Counted from the first letter of the stretch, positions 7,392-16,262 are shown. The stretch is DNA of 23,301 bases from an uncultured Fibrobacter sp. (GCA_937891805.1 CALATK010000141.1:1-23301); one strand, 5' to 3'. Numbers and translations are program-made. The notes: generated by a model not told the origin, from the letters alone.

Positions 7392-8375
7392 CTATAAGCT
7401 CGCTACCACCTGTTCCAGGCGTTCCTTGGCGGGGGAGTCGGGCATGGGCATGAATAGTTCCTTCGCGAATGCCTGGGTCAGGAGTTCTCGGGCCTTTTCG
7501 ACGGGTATTCCCCTGCTGGTCAGGTAGAAGAGCTGTTCGGCATCCAGTTCCCCGCAGGTGTTCCCGTGGGTGCATTCCACGTCGTCGTGGTAGATTTTCA
7601 GCACTGGCTTTACGGACACGGAACTGTCTTCGGAAAGGAGGATGGTGTTCACCAGCTGGGACGAAAACACCTTGGAGCAGTTTGCGCCCACCACCACGCT
7701 ACCGTCGTAGCTGGCATTGGACTTTCCGTTCAGCAGGTTCCTGGCGAACTGGACGCTTTCCGTTTCGGGAGCCTCATGCCTGATGGTGATGCGGTGGTGG
7801 ACGGAATCGTCTCCATCGAGTACGTTCAGGGAGCGGATTTCTAGCCGGGCACCGTTTCCTTTCAAGAAGGCGTCCAGGCTGGTGCGCTTGATTCCGGAAC
7901 CCCGCTCGATTTCGGAGAAATAAACTTTCGAACCCGCCTCCTGCACGATTCGGAAATGGCGGAACCTCAGGGGCACGCCGTCGGCAGGGTTTGCAAAGAA
8001 TATGTGGACGGTGGCGTTTTCGCCTACGTGAATGTCAAACCGTTCTGCGCAGATTTCGTGGGCCACCTTGTTGTCGAGAATCTCGAGACTGGCCGTTGCG
8101 TTCTTGCCGATGTCCAGCACGGTATGGCCAAAGTCGTTGTTGCACTTGAGCATGGCCATTTCGTTTGCACCGTCGGCAATATCCTGCTTCATGGTCCGTG
8201 CATTAAACGCTATGGGCAGGAGTGCCGCAAAGTCGTCCTCGTCGGAATAGTCTGCGGTGTCGCTGCAGGTTTCGGGGAATTCCGGCATAGGAATTTTTGC
8301 CACGGGGAAAAACGTCCACAACTCGTTGTTGCGGCGGGGCATACCGATTTGCTTGATGCGGGAAATGGCGTCCAT
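7392..8375 (-). CDS. sufD: Fe-S cluster scaffold protein SufD, short form
   Basis: SufB/SufD-family component of the SUF complex, which builds iron-sulfur clusters. The C-terminal hallmark DDVECTHGNTCGELDAEQ then LFYLTSRGIP is SufD-type: the CxH of E. coli SufD is matched by ECTHG, and the GIPxExAR helix follows. The N terminus has MPRRNNELWTF, like the usual RRxExW motif. At 327 residues it is about 100 shorter than E. coli SufD, the loss falling in the N-terminal half. Its ATG overlaps the sufC stop as TAATG. No sufB, sufS or sufU/E is in the window. It could be a minimal SUF-like (SmsCB-type) partner, but the SufD-like C terminus makes SufD the better call. Confidence 0.88.
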   Translation of the reverse strand: MDAISRIKQIGMPRRNNELWTFFPVAKIPMPEFPETCSDTADYSDEDDFAALLPIAFNARTMKQDIADGANEMAMLKCNNDFGHTVLDIGKNATASLEILDNKVAHEICAERFDIHVGENATVHIFFANPADGVPLRFRHFRIVQEAGSKVYFSEIERGSGIKRTSLDAFLKGNGARLEIRSLNVLDGDDSVHHRITIRHEAPETESVQFARNLLNGKSNASYDGSVVVGANCSKVFSSQLVNTILLSEDSSVSVKPVLKIYHDDVECTHGNTCGELDAEQLFYLTSRGIPVEKARELLTQAFAKELFMPMPDSPAKERLEQVVASL

Positions 8376-9121
8376 TACTTTTCCTCGATCCAGTCGTAAC
8401 CTTTTTCTTCCAGTTCGAGGGCCAGTTCCGGGCCACCGCTCAAGATGATTTTCCCGTGACGGAGCACGTGGACAAAGTTGGGCTTGATGTAGTCCAGAAG
8501 CCTCTGGTAGTGGGTCACCAGAATCACCGCCTTGTCGGGGCCCATAATGTGGTTGATACCGCCGGCCACGATGCGCAGCGCGTCGATGTCCAGGCCGGAA
8601 TCGGTTTCGTCCAGCAGCGAAACTTTCGGGTCTAAAATGGCCATCTGCAGAATTTCGTTGCGTTTCTTTTCGCCGCCGGAGTAACCTTCGTTTACGCCAC
8701 GGTCACGGTAGCGTTCGTCCATTTCCAGAAGCTCCATCTTTTCGTCGATGAGCTTCTTGAATTCGGCTTCTCCGATTTCGGGCAGGCCCAAGAAGGCCCG
8801 CTTGCTGTTCAGCGCCATCTTCAGGAATTCCACGTTGTTTACGCCGGGAATTTCCGTAGGGTACTGGGTGCTGATGAACAGCCCGCTGTTGGCCCGCTCG
8901 TTGATTTCCATCTGGAGCAGGTCCTTGCCGTCTAAAGTGACGGAACCGCCATCTACGTGATAGGCGGGGTGACCGGCGATGACCTTGGAGAGGGTACTCT
9001 TACCGGAGCCGTTTGGGCCCATGATGGCGTGGACTTCTCCCGCCTTGACTTCCAGATTGATTCCTTTCAGAATCTGGGTTCCGTCTTCGATGCTTGCCTT
9101 TAAGTCTTTAATGGATAACAT
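8375..9121 (-). CDS. sufC: Fe-S assembly ATPase SufC
   Basis: ABC-type ATPase that drives conformational change of the SufBD scaffold. The 248-residue protein has Walker [10 protein letters not shown] at 35-43, the SufC-type signature [11 protein letters not shown], Walker [12 protein letters not shown] and the His switch (VTHYQR). I chose ATG 9121 (MLSIKDL) because family members start there; a further upstream in-frame start would add 13 unconserved residues. The start lies inside the 3' end of dnaG (14-nt overlap), an unusual partner for a suf gene. It overlaps sufD by one nt. Confidence 0.96.
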   Translation of the reverse strand: MLSIKDLKASIEDGTQILKGINLEVKAGEVHAIMGPNGSGKSTLSKVIAGHPAYHVDGGSVTLDGKDLLQMEINERANSGLFISTQYPTEIPGVNNVEFLKMALNSKRAFLGLPEIGEAEFKKLIDEKMELLEMDERYRDRGVNEGYSGGEKKRNEILQMAILDPKVSLLDETDSGLDIDALRIVAGGINHIMGPDKAVILVTHYQRLLDYIKPNFVHVLRHGKIILSGGPELALELEEKGYDWIEEK

Positions 9122-10973
9122 GGATGAGCCTATCCTTGCTGCTGATAATTCTGTCTGCAAATTGGTTGATGTCGATGCCGCCTTTCTTGTAGGAGGCGTC
9201 CAGTTTCTGTAATTCCTGCGTGAACGCGTAAAGGTCCATGCGCTTTTGGATTCCTTCGGCGCTGTCCAGCTGGATGTTCTTTTTCTCCCTGTCGCAAAAA
9301 CGCAACATGAGCACCATGAGGGTGTCGTAGAACTCGTTGATTTCCTTGGGCGGTGTCCAGGTTTCTTCGGGCAGGCCTTCCATAAATAGCTGGCCCTGCC
9401 TTGGCAGGATTTCGTAAAGCGTTTGCGGCGAAAAATAGCCTGTTTCGGCGTAGTGGGCGATGGCGGTGTTCACGAATTCGTCTACGACGGAAGATTCCAA
9501 AAGCTGGATGCCGCTTTCGGCCAGGTTCATGTCAAAGAATTCGCAGGCCCTGTCCAGCAACGTGGGGTTTCGGTACAGTAGGTTTGCAAATCGGATTTCC
9601 AGGGGCGGAATCAGGTTCCACTGGACCATGGCCGCTTCTTCTTGAAGGACTTCTTTCGCTTGTTCCTGTTCGGCGGAAGGCTTGTGCTTCACGTGGATTT
9701 GCTGGACGTCGTTTAAGGACCTGCTGGTGTCGAAACGCTCCGAAAGGAGCTTTACGTACTGGTTCCGAAGTTCCGTGTTCCCGATGCTTTTGATGAGGGA
9801 CTTGGCGTAGGTGATAAAGCTTGCCCGAGCCTCGATGCTGGAAAGGTCCTTCATGTGGGATAGGTAGCTGAGCCAGTCTTCGGCATTCTTCAGTTCGTCG
9901 CGGAAGGCGTCTGCGCCCCGCTCGTTCACGAAGTTGTCGGGGTCGATCTTGGTACCGTCGGGTCTCGAAAGGGCAAATACCTTCGGGCGGATTCCCTTGG
10001 GGAGCACGATTTCCAGGGAGCGGAGGGTGGCCTTTTGGCCTGCCGCGTCGCCGTCGAAGACCAGGAAAGCGGTTTTTGCATAGCGAGAAAGGATGCTGGC
10101 GTGGTTCTCGGTAAGGGCAGTGCCCGAGGCCGCCACCACGTTCTGCACGCCGCCCTGATAAAGGCTTATCAGGTCGAAGTATCCTTCTACGATGATGACC
10201 GCGTTTTCTTTGGCGATGGCGTTCTTGCTGTGGTTCAACCCGAAAAGGATGTCACTCTTATGGTAAAGGATAGTTTCCGGGCTGTTCATGTATTTTGCCG
10301 GACTCTTGCCGGAAAGGTCGCGCCCTCCGAAGGCCACCACCACGCCGGAAATGTTTTGGATGGCAATCATCAGGCGGTCCCGGAACTTGTCGGAAATACC
10401 GCCGTTCTCCTTTTCTACGGCAAGGCCCGCCTTGACGCATTCCTTGGGAGAGAACCCTTTCTTGGCGGCGTAGCCTACGAAACCTTCGCGGCCGTCGGGA
10501 GCGTAGCCGATGTGGAACTGCTTGCGGGTTGGTTCGGAAATATGGCGGCTGTTCAGGTATTGAAGAGCCTTGGGGCTGCGGGTCAGCTGTTCTTCGAACC
10601 ACTCACAGGCCAGTTCGTTCAACTTGCGGACCAGTTCACGCTCTTCGGTGATTTCGGCTCGTTCGGGGTTGCCCACGTTGGGCAGCTCAAAACTGCAAAA
10701 ATCCGCCACCCATTTCACGGCGGCGTTAAAGTCGATTTTTTCGTGTTCCTGCACGAACTTGAACACGTCTCCGCCGGCACCGCAGGCAAAGCACTTGTAG
10801 ATGCCCAGGGTGGGGTTTACATACATGGAGGGGGAGTGGTCGTCGTGGAAGGGACACACCCCAACGTAGCGTCCGTTGCCCGACCTTTTCAGGGGCAAAA
10901 ACTGCTCAATGACGGCCGTGATGTCGGCTTCGGATTTGAGCTGCTGGATGACTTCGTTAGGGTAGAAGGGCAT
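9108..10973 (-). CDS. dnaG: DNA primase
   Basis: Makes RNA primers at the replication fork and interacts with the replicative helicase. The 621-residue protein begins with a CHC2 zinc finger (C40, H43, C61, C64), then the RNA polymerase core, then the TOPRIM fold with EGYFD at 263-267 and DGDAAG at 307-312. A C-terminal region of about 230 residues, presumably for helicase binding, follows. All catalytic acidic residues appear intact. The ATG at 10973 has no Shine-Dalgarno and lies 4 nt after a TAAATTTG element, suggesting a leaderless message. It heads the long minus-strand gene run and its 3' end overlaps sufC by 14 nt. Confidence 0.97.
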   Translation of the reverse strand: MPFYPNEVIQQLKSEADITAVIEQFLPLKRSGNGRYVGVCPFHDDHSPSMYVNPTLGIYKCFACGAGGDVFKFVQEHEKIDFNAAVKWVADFCSFELPNVGNPERAEITEERELVRKLNELACEWFEEQLTRSPKALQYLNSRHISEPTRKQFHIGYAPDGREGFVGYAAKKGFSPKECVKAGLAVEKENGGISDKFRDRLMIAIQNISGVVVAFGGRDLSGKSPAKYMNSPETILYHKSDILFGLNHSKNAIAKENAVIIVEGYFDLISLYQGGVQNVVAASGTALTENHASILSRYAKTAFLVFDGDAAGQKATLRSLEIVLPKGIRPKVFALSRPDGTKIDPDNFVNERGADAFRDELKNAEDWLSYLSHMKDLSSIEARASFITYAKSLIKSIGNTELRNQYVKLLSERFDTSRSLNDVQQIHVKHKPSAEQEQAKEVLQEEAAMVQWNLIPPLEIRFANLLYRNPTLLDRACEFFDMNLAESGIQLLESSVVDEFVNTAIAHYAETGYFSPQTLYEILPRQGQLFMEGLPEETWTPPKEINEFYDTLMVLMLRFCDREKKNIQLDSAEGIQKRMDLYAFTQELQKLDASYKKGGIDINQFADRIISSKDRLIHVIH

Positions 10974-10977
10974 GGCC

Positions 10978-10985
10978 CAAATTTA
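10978..10985 (-). promoter_or_regulatory. Putative -7/-10 element of dnaG
   Basis: TAAATTTG on the minus strand fits the TAnnTTTG element known from Bacteroidetes sigma factors. It ends 4 nt before the dnaG ATG, so transcription would begin at or next to the start codon. I see no convincing -33 TTG at the expected distance, so confidence is limited. Confidence 0.4.
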
Positions 10986-11026
10986 GCTTTTTACGTTTGA
11001 AAATCTAATGATTCCGTATTCTTTTC

Positions 11027-11034
11027 TATATTTG
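11027..11034 (+). promoter_or_regulatory. Putative -7/-10 element of der
   Basis: TATATTTG, again matching TAnnTTTG, ends 6 nt before the ATG at 11041. No Shine-Dalgarno is present between them. TTTGAAA at 10996-11002 could be an upstream element but the spacing is longer than normal. Confidence 0.4.
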
Positions 11035-11040
11035 TTTGCG

Positions 11041-12468
11041 ATGAAGTTACCTGTGGTGTGTATTATCGGACGGCCCAATGTCGGGAAGTCCTCTCTTTTT
11101 AATCGGATTTTAGGCCGCAGGGCTGCCGTGGTTTCTGACCGTGACGGTGTGACTCGCGATAGGCATTACCAGAACGCAAATTACAAGGGCCACGAGTTTA
11201 CGGTGGTAGATACCGGCGGTTTTTTGCCGGACGATACCATCGATGTCCTGGCCGATAGTGTCCGTACCCAGATTTTTAACGCCGTTGAAGAATCGGACCT
11301 GGTCCTTTTTATGGTGGATGTTCGCGTAGGCATTACCAAGTTGGACCAGCAGTTTGCAAGGCTTATCCGCAAGTTGGACAAGAAGGTGATTCTGGTGGCC
11401 AACAAGAGCGAAAACCTGGGCGACCGTCAGGAAAGTTACGAGTTCTTGAAACTGGGCTTTGGACAGCCTCGTACCATCAGCGCCTTGACGGGCTATGCCT
11501 GCCTTTCTTTAATGGATGAAATTGTCGCAGTGCTTCCGACCCCTGTGCGTGGGGAACGGAAAGAGGAACGGCCCATCCGTTTCGCCATCCTTGGTCGCCC
11601 CAATGCAGGCAAGAGCACCTTGCTGAACCGCCTGATGGGCGAGGAACGGGCCGTGGTTTCGGACATTCCTGGCACCACCCGCGACTCCATCGATTGCACC
11701 TTTACCGTAAACGGCGTCAAGTTCGTGGTCACCGATACGGCGGGCCTTCGCAAAAAGGCGAAGGTAGAAGACGAGGTGGAAATTTTTAGCAACATGCGCA
11801 CCATGGAAAGCATCCGCAGGTCGGACCTGTCGGTGCTTCTGGTGGACTGCACCCGAGGACTCCAGGTTCAGGACTTTAGAATCATTACCGAAATCCGCAA
11901 GGCGGGGAAGGGCTTGGTTCTTGTGCTGAACAAGTGGGATATTCTGCCCGACAAGACCGAAAAGTCCTTTGACCGCATGGTCAAGGAAATGCTGGAACGG
12001 GAACCCATGCTGGAATACGTGCCCATCCTTTCCATTAGCGCCAAGGAAGGCCTTCGCGTAAATCGGGTTATCCAGTCTATCCAGACGGTATATGCCAACT
12101 GCCGCCGCGTGCTGGGCCGTGACCGTGTGGCCGAAAGTTTTGCGAATTTCTTGCAAGAAAAGGCGCCTCCCAGCCACAACGCCCGTGTGGTGGCCTTGAC
12201 CCGAGCCTGCCAGATTCTGGTGGAGCCTCCCGTGATTGCCATTGAGACCCGCACACCGGAATTGGTGGACGAATCTTACAAGCGTTACCTGCTCAAAAAG
12301 TTTTACGAAGAATTCCAGCTACAGGGTGCACCCCTCCGCTTGAATTTTGACCAGAAGTTAACCCTCAGAAAGGACGAAGAACTTGAACAGTTTGCTGTGT
12401 CTTCCGATAGCGTACTTGTTGGGGTCGATCCCCAGCGCGATTTGGATCGCAAAAATCGCGAAAGGTAA
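11041..12468 (+). CDS. der: Ribosome-assembly GTPase Der (EngA)
   Basis: Double-Era GTPase needed for 50S subunit maturation. Domain 1 has GRPNVGKS at 10-17, GVTRD, DTGG and NKSE in the G4 position. Domain 2 has GRPNAGKS at 185-192, GTTRDSID, DTAGLRKKAKV and the canonical NKWD. A KH-like domain follows and ends near APLRLNF. The last 35 or so residues form a charged tail of no obvious family conservation, 28 of them encoded in the overlap with plsY. I chose ATG 11041 (MKLPVVCIIGRPN) because family homology begins there; the in-frame 11008 start would add 11 residues and lie upstream of the likely promoter. Confidence 0.97.
   Translation: MKLPVVCIIGRPNVGKSSLFNRILGRRAAVVSDRDGVTRDRHYQNANYKGHEFTVVDTGGFLPDDTIDVLADSVRTQIFNAVEESDLVLFMVDVRVGITKLDQQFARLIRKLDKKVILVANKSENLGDRQESYEFLKLGFGQPRTISALTGYACLSLMDEIVAVLPTPVRGERKEERPIRFAILGRPNAGKSTLLNRLMGEERAVVSDIPGTTRDSIDCTFTVNGVKFVVTDTAGLRKKAKVEDEVEIFSNMRTMESIRRSDLSVLLVDCTRGLQVQDFRIITEIRKAGKGLVLVLNKWDILPDKTEKSFDRMVKEMLEREPMLEYVPILSISAKEGLRVNRVIQSIQTVYANCRRVLGRDRVAESFANFLQEKAPPSHNARVVALTRACQILVEPPVIAIETRTPELVDESYKRYLLKKFYEEFQLQGAPLRLNFDQKLTLRKDEELEQFAVSSDSVLVGVDPQRDLDRKNRER
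12367..12374 (+). promoter_or_regulatory. Shine-Dalgarno of plsY inside der
   Basis: AGAAAGGA lies 8 nt before the TTG at 12383, inside the der coding region. It supports the unusual TTG start and the long overlap. Confidence 0.65.
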
Positions 12469-13051
12469 GGACTTTGACATTCGGGACTATGGTTCCAAGA
12501 ATGCAGGTCTCACCAACACGTTCCGCGTGCTGGGCTGGAAACCGGCACTTCCGGTAGTGTTCCTGGATTTGCTCAAGGGTTTCTTTGGACCCTGGATTGC
12601 CGCACAGATGTGTGCCTCTCAGGTGGCAGCCGGTGGTGAGGATTATTCCCATTGGGTGCCGCTGGTGGCGGGCCTTCTGGTGATTTTGGGCCATAGTTTT
12701 ACTTGCTTTGCCGGATTCCGTGGAGGCAAGGGCGTGCTTGCCGCTCTCGGTGTCTTTTTGGCCCTTTGCCCAATTACTGCCCTTGCGGCCTTTGGGGTGT
12801 GGATTGTCCTTACGGTTTCCACCAAGTATGTTTCGGTTGGGAGCATCGGCGCTTGCATTGCTCTCGGGGCTTTTGCCGTGATGGGCTACTTGAAGTTGCG
12901 GTTCCCGCCGGACAACATCAACCTGGGACTCATGATTACTTGCCTTATTGTGGCGGTTTTTGTGATTGTGAAGCACAAATCCAACATCAAGCGGCTTTTG
13001 AACGGCACGGAGAACGGATTTGGATCTAAAAGGAAGACTCCGAAGGCATAA
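12383..13051 (+). CDS. plsY: Acyl-phosphate:glycerol-3-phosphate acyltransferase
   Basis: Integral membrane enzyme that acylates glycerol-3-phosphate with acyl-phosphate to give lysophosphatidate, the first committed step of phospholipid synthesis. The 222-residue protein has the motifs YLLGSIPSA, YGSKNAGLTN (canonical GSGNAGATN) and GFRGGKGV, with five or so hydrophobic segments. The start is TTG at 12383. The family motif YLLGSIPSA lies wholly within the 86-nt overlap with der, so the overlap is real. The Lys in GSKNAG is a variation from the usual Gly. gpsA, which supplies the glycerol-3-phosphate, follows. Confidence 0.95.
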   Translation: MNSLLCLPIAYLLGSIPSAIWIAKIAKGKDFDIRDYGSKNAGLTNTFRVLGWKPALPVVFLDLLKGFFGPWIAAQMCASQVAAGGEDYSHWVPLVAGLLVILGHSFTCFAGFRGGKGVLAALGVFLALCPITALAAFGVWIVLTVSTKYVSVGSIGACIALGAFAVMGYLKLRFPPDNINLGLMITCLIVAVFVIVKHKSNIKRLLNGTENGFGSKRKTPKA

Positions 13052-13123
13052 ATATTGTAGATTATTGATGTGTTGAGTTATTAGTTCTGAGTTCCGAGTT
13101 ACTAGAAAGTTTTACTACGACAT
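13052..13123. repeat. Degenerate GAGTTA-type micro-repeats before gpsA
   Basis: AT-rich spacer with words GTTGAGTTATTAG, TTCTGAGTTCCGAGTTACTAG. They resemble those at 4617-4660. No gene is visible. Confidence 0.5.
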
Positions 13124-13174
13124 CTCTAGTAACTAGTAACTAGCCCGTAGGGCGTAACTGGTAACTAGAGTTTT
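13124..13174 (+). terminator. Long CTAG-repeat hairpin followed by TTTT
   Basis: A 47-nt imperfect palindrome spans 13124-13170. The left arm starts CTCTAGTAACTAGTAAC, the right arm ends GTAACTGGTAACTAGAG, and the loop is CCCGTAGGG with a three-base GTA tip. About 20 pairs form, with two A-A mismatches and a small bulge. TTTT follows at 13171. It may end der-plsY transcription or attenuate gpsA, whose ATG is 16 nt further on. It is also a member of the CTAG-repeat class, so the terminator role is inferred. Confidence 0.5.
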
Positions 13175-13190
13175 AATTAGGGACGACAGT

Positions 13191-14222
13191 ATGAAGGTTA
13201 CAGTATTAGGAACTGGCGGCTGGGGACTTACCCTTGGTCAGGTGGTTTATGAAAATAAGTGCGAAGTCTCCTTCTGGACTAACTCGCAGGCCGAAGTGGA
13301 TTTGCTTTCCACAGAACACCAGTACAAGGACAAGTTGCCCGGTGTGATTTTCCCGGCAGATTTTAAATACACTACCGACATGAACGCCGCCCTCGATAGT
13401 TGCGACATGGTGCTTATTGTGGTGCCCTCCCAATTTATGGGCGGTGTCGCTAAGAATCTCGGTAAGTGGACACCGGCCAAAGGTAAAGAACCCGTGGTGG
13501 TGTGTGCTACCAAGGGCATTCTCGAAGGCACGAACCAGCTCATGAGCGAAGTGCTATTGGAAAATGTTCCCTGGCTTACCGAAGACAAGATGGTGGCCTT
13601 TAGCGGGCCTTCCCATGCTGAAGAAGTGAGCCGCCATATCCTTACGGCCATTGTGGCTGCCTGCGTAAACGAAGAATCCGCAAAGTTTGTGCAGAAGGTT
13701 ATGAGCTGCAGCTACCTGCGCGTGTACAGCTCTACGGATATTGTGGGCATTGAACTTTGCGGTTCCGTGAAAAACGTTATCGCCATTGCCTCTGGCGTGC
13801 TTTACGGTCTTGAAGCCAGCGGCAAGTACAAGATTGGAGACAATACCCGTGCAGCCCTCTTGACTCGCGGTCAGGCAGAAATGTGCCGCCTGGGCAAGGC
13901 CCTCGGGGCAAAGTCCGAACCTTTCGCTGGCCTTGCCGGTATGGGAGACTTGATTGTGACTTGCCTTTCCCAGCACAGCCGTAACCGCTATGTTGGGGAA
14001 CACATCGGTAAGGGCGAAACCATTGAGCAGGTGCTTGCCGGCATGAAAATGGTGGCCGAAGGCGTGCCCACCTGCAAGAGCACCAAGGCCCTTGCCGACA
14101 AGCTGGGTGTAGAAATGCCCATTGTGAACTCCGTCCACGCCCTCCTTTTCGAAGGTAAGAAGGTGGACGAAGTCATCAAGGACATGTGGGGTCGCGAACT
14201 CAAGGAAGAAGTCTGGGGCTAG
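13191..14222 (+). CDS. gpsA: Glycerol-3-phosphate dehydrogenase [NAD(P)+]
   Basis: Reduces dihydroxyacetone phosphate to sn-glycerol-3-phosphate for phospholipid synthesis in the cytoplasm. The 343-residue protein has the Rossmann loop GTGGWG at 7-12, CATKGIL, FSGPSHAEEV, the catalytic-lysine stretch GSVKNVIAIASG, DNTRAALLTRG, and GLAGMGDLIVTCLSQHSRN. It follows plsY after a 139-bp repeat spacer. AGGGA lies about 8 nt before the ATG. Its TAG stop is shared, through a CTAG palindrome, with the convergent membrane-protein gene. Confidence 0.97.
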   Translation: MKVTVLGTGGWGLTLGQVVYENKCEVSFWTNSQAEVDLLSTEHQYKDKLPGVIFPADFKYTTDMNAALDSCDMVLIVVPSQFMGGVAKNLGKWTPAKGKEPVVVCATKGILEGTNQLMSEVLLENVPWLTEDKMVAFSGPSHAEEVSRHILTAIVAACVNEESAKFVQKVMSCSYLRVYSSTDIVGIELCGSVKNVIAIASGVLYGLEASGKYKIGDNTRAALLTRGQAEMCRLGKALGAKSEPFAGLAGMGDLIVTCLSQHSRNRYVGEHIGKGETIEQVLAGMKMVAEGVPTCKSTKALADKLGVEMPIVNSVHALLFEGKKVDEVIKDMWGRELKEEVWG

Positions 14223-15160
14223 TCCTTTTTACTTCCGACTAGTACCACGGCACCTTGTAAAGCCTGGAACACCATGGGTATGTAGCCCAATAATGCTGCG
14301 GCAAGCACTGTGTCGGCAGGTATTCCAAGTAGCCCGGTAAAGAGGCTCACGTTTACGCCTTCGCGAATGCCGATGCCGTTGATGGAAATCGGGAGCATCG
14401 ATACCGTGATGGTGATGGTCATGAATACGGTAATGGTAGCTATATCAACAGGGACACCTACAGCCTGGAAATAGGCGTAGTGTATGGCGATAGAAGAGAG
14501 TTGCAGCCAAATGGAATCCAGCCCCGAAAGCGCAAACGCTTTTTTGTACCCGCGGTAAATTGAAAAGGCGTCTTGTAGCTTGAGCAGGAAAGGAACCTTG
14601 CTCGTGAGTGTCCCGGGTAGCCTTATTTTATCTGAAAAAAGTCCACTGACGATAATGAATGCCGAAAGAACCGCTACAGCGCAGACCGCTCCCGTGTACA
14701 GGGCTGGAATCTGGTAGCGTGAAATTACGAAGGGAAGTGTTGCAAAAAAACAGAGGAACATGGCCAAGAGTCCCATCATTCGGGAAATGGCTACGGCTGC
14801 AACAGAATTGGCCATATTTCCAAAACGTCGCCCGAAGGCAATGGTCTTTACCGCATCGCCACCAAAACCGCTTGGAAGCAAATTGTTAAAGAAATACCCG
14901 AGGGCGATGTAGGCGTAGAAGGTGCGGAACTTGATTTTCTTTCCTTCGTCAAGCAGTAGCCCGCGCCAACGGTTGGCCTGTATGGCCATGCTGAACACAG
15001 TACAGGCGAGAATCAGGCCAATCCATGGGAGGGCGGTTGCTGTCCAGTGACCGCATACTTCGACAAAGGGAACTTTCCAGAAAATGTAGGCAAGGCCACC
15101 GAAACTCACGACGAATTTCAGAACATTTAGAAGAATCTTCTTTATCTTGCCTTGTTCCAC
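14219..15160 (-). CDS. Multi-pass membrane protein, lysylphosphatidylglycerol-synthase TM family
   Basis: A 313-residue, very hydrophobic protein with about seven or eight predicted helices. The PSGFGGDAVKTIAFGR motif with its preceding FFNNLL, and the SINGIGIREG motif (residues about 265-275), are typical of the LPG_synthase_TM (UPF0104) family. Members are MprF-like flippase domains and proteins linked to glycan or lipid-linked sugar handling. The start is GTG at 15160 with AAGG 8 nt upstream, 8 nt after the glycosyltransferase stop. Position at the end of the gmd-rmd-glycosyltransferase operon suggests a role in moving or using a lipid-linked glycan. That is inference. Confidence 0.85.
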   Translation of the reverse strand: MEQGKIKKILLNVLKFVVSFGGLAYIFWKVPFVEVCGHWTATALPWIGLILACTVFSMAIQANRWRGLLLDEGKKIKFRTFYAYIALGYFFNNLLPSGFGGDAVKTIAFGRRFGNMANSVAAVAISRMMGLLAMFLCFFATLPFVISRYQIPALYTGAVCAVAVLSAFIIVSGLFSDKIRLPGTLTSKVPFLLKLQDAFSIYRGYKKAFALSGLDSIWLQLSSIAIHYAYFQAVGVPVDIATITVFMTITITVSMLPISINGIGIREGVNVSLFTGLLGIPADTVLAAALLGYIPMVFQALQGAVVLVGSKKD

Positions 15161-15168
15161 GCTGTACC

Positions 15169-16254
15169 TTATTTTGCTGCAATTTCAGTTGCAATTTCTC
15201 GGATTTGCCTGGCGCTGTTTTCCCAAGTGAAATTTTTTACCCAAGCGTCAATTTCTTTGTCGTACTTACCCTTGTCTTCAATGGAGCTTTCCAGTATACG
15301 GGCGATACTTGCCGGGTCCTTCGGGTCAAAGTATTTTGCGACATTTCCGCCGACTTCGGGGAGCGATGAAACATTGGAGCAGGCAACAGGGGTTCCGCAG
15401 GCAAAAGCCTCGAGTACCGGGAGCCCGAAACCTTCGTAGAGGGACGGAAGCACAAACAGGTCGGCAAGGTTGTAGAAATTTACCAAGTCTTCTTGGCTTA
15501 CCATACCGGCATGAATAGTGAGGTCTTCTAATCCGAGTTCCTTTTCTCGCGTGTCGCGGGTCCGTCCATCAAAAGCCTTGCCTACAAGTACAAGCCTGCA
15601 GTTTTCTCTGCCTTTCATCTGGGCGAACCCTTCCAGGAGCCCGTTTAGGTTCTTGTGGGGGAGTAGATTCCCTACATAGAGTATAATCTTCTTGTCGCGG
15701 GGAAGACTAAACTTGTCGTACAGGTATTCGATTTCGTTTTGGGGCTTTCGAATGAACTCGCTTCCGACGCCGAGGGGAACCACCGTCATTTTCGATTCGT
15801 CTGCTTTGTAGAATCGCAAAAGGTCTCGTTTGGTGCTTTCTGAGTCTGTGAGAATCCGGTCGGCACGTTTGCAGATAAACCAGAAGATGAATTTGAAATA
15901 CAGGTGCACCAACTTCATGGGTAAGAATTCGGGATACACCAAGTGGGTGAGGTCGTGGACCGTCACCATCATTTTCCCACGATAAAAAAGCGGTATGTTG
16001 CAGTGGGGAACGTGCAAAATGTCGGCTTTTTGCTTGCGCAGCTTGCAGTATGGGAACTTGAGCTGTTCCTTGTAGCCGTAGATGCCGCACTTGAAGGGTA
16101 TATGCGTCGGAACATCTCTGTACGCTTCCAGTTCTTTCGGATCACCGAGGGCTACGCTGTAGCCTACGTCACGCAACCAATGCTGGATACAGGTGCCGAT
16201 TCCGGAGCGGTTCACCATGCGGGCGTCTATGGCGATTTTCGGGAAATCACCCAT
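15169..16254 (-). CDS. Family 4 glycosyltransferase (GT-B)
   Basis: A 361-residue retaining GT4-type enzyme. The N-terminal acceptor half contains IAIDARMVNRSGIGT and VTVHDLTHLVYPEF. The C-terminal nucleotide-sugar half contains LYVGNLLPHKNLNGLL, LVLVGKAFDGR and the EX7E motif EGFGLPVLE at 274-282. The pattern resembles mannosyl/rhamnosyl transferases of O-antigen clusters, which fits the GDP-deoxymannose genes just upstream. AGGAG lies 6 nt before ATG 16254. The gap to the upstream reductase is 8 nt. The acceptor and linkage cannot be told from sequence. Confidence 0.92.
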   Translation of the reverse strand: MGDFPKIAIDARMVNRSGIGTCIQHWLRDVGYSVALGDPKELEAYRDVPTHIPFKCGIYGYKEQLKFPYCKLRKQKADILHVPHCNIPLFYRGKMMVTVHDLTHLVYPEFLPMKLVHLYFKFIFWFICKRADRILTDSESTKRDLLRFYKADESKMTVVPLGVGSEFIRKPQNEIEYLYDKFSLPRDKKIILYVGNLLPHKNLNGLLEGFAQMKGRENCRLVLVGKAFDGRTRDTREKELGLEDLTIHAGMVSQEDLVNFYNLADLFVLPSLYEGFGLPVLEAFACGTPVACSNVSSLPEVGGNVAKYFDPKDPASIARILESSIEDKGKYDKEIDAWVKNFTWENSARQIREIATEIAAK

Positions 16255-16262
16255 CGTGGCTC

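Noticed and set aside
10035..11000. 321-codon plus-strand ORF
   Set aside because: Antisense to dnaG, including its zinc finger, and crosses the dnaG start; a shadow of codon bias.
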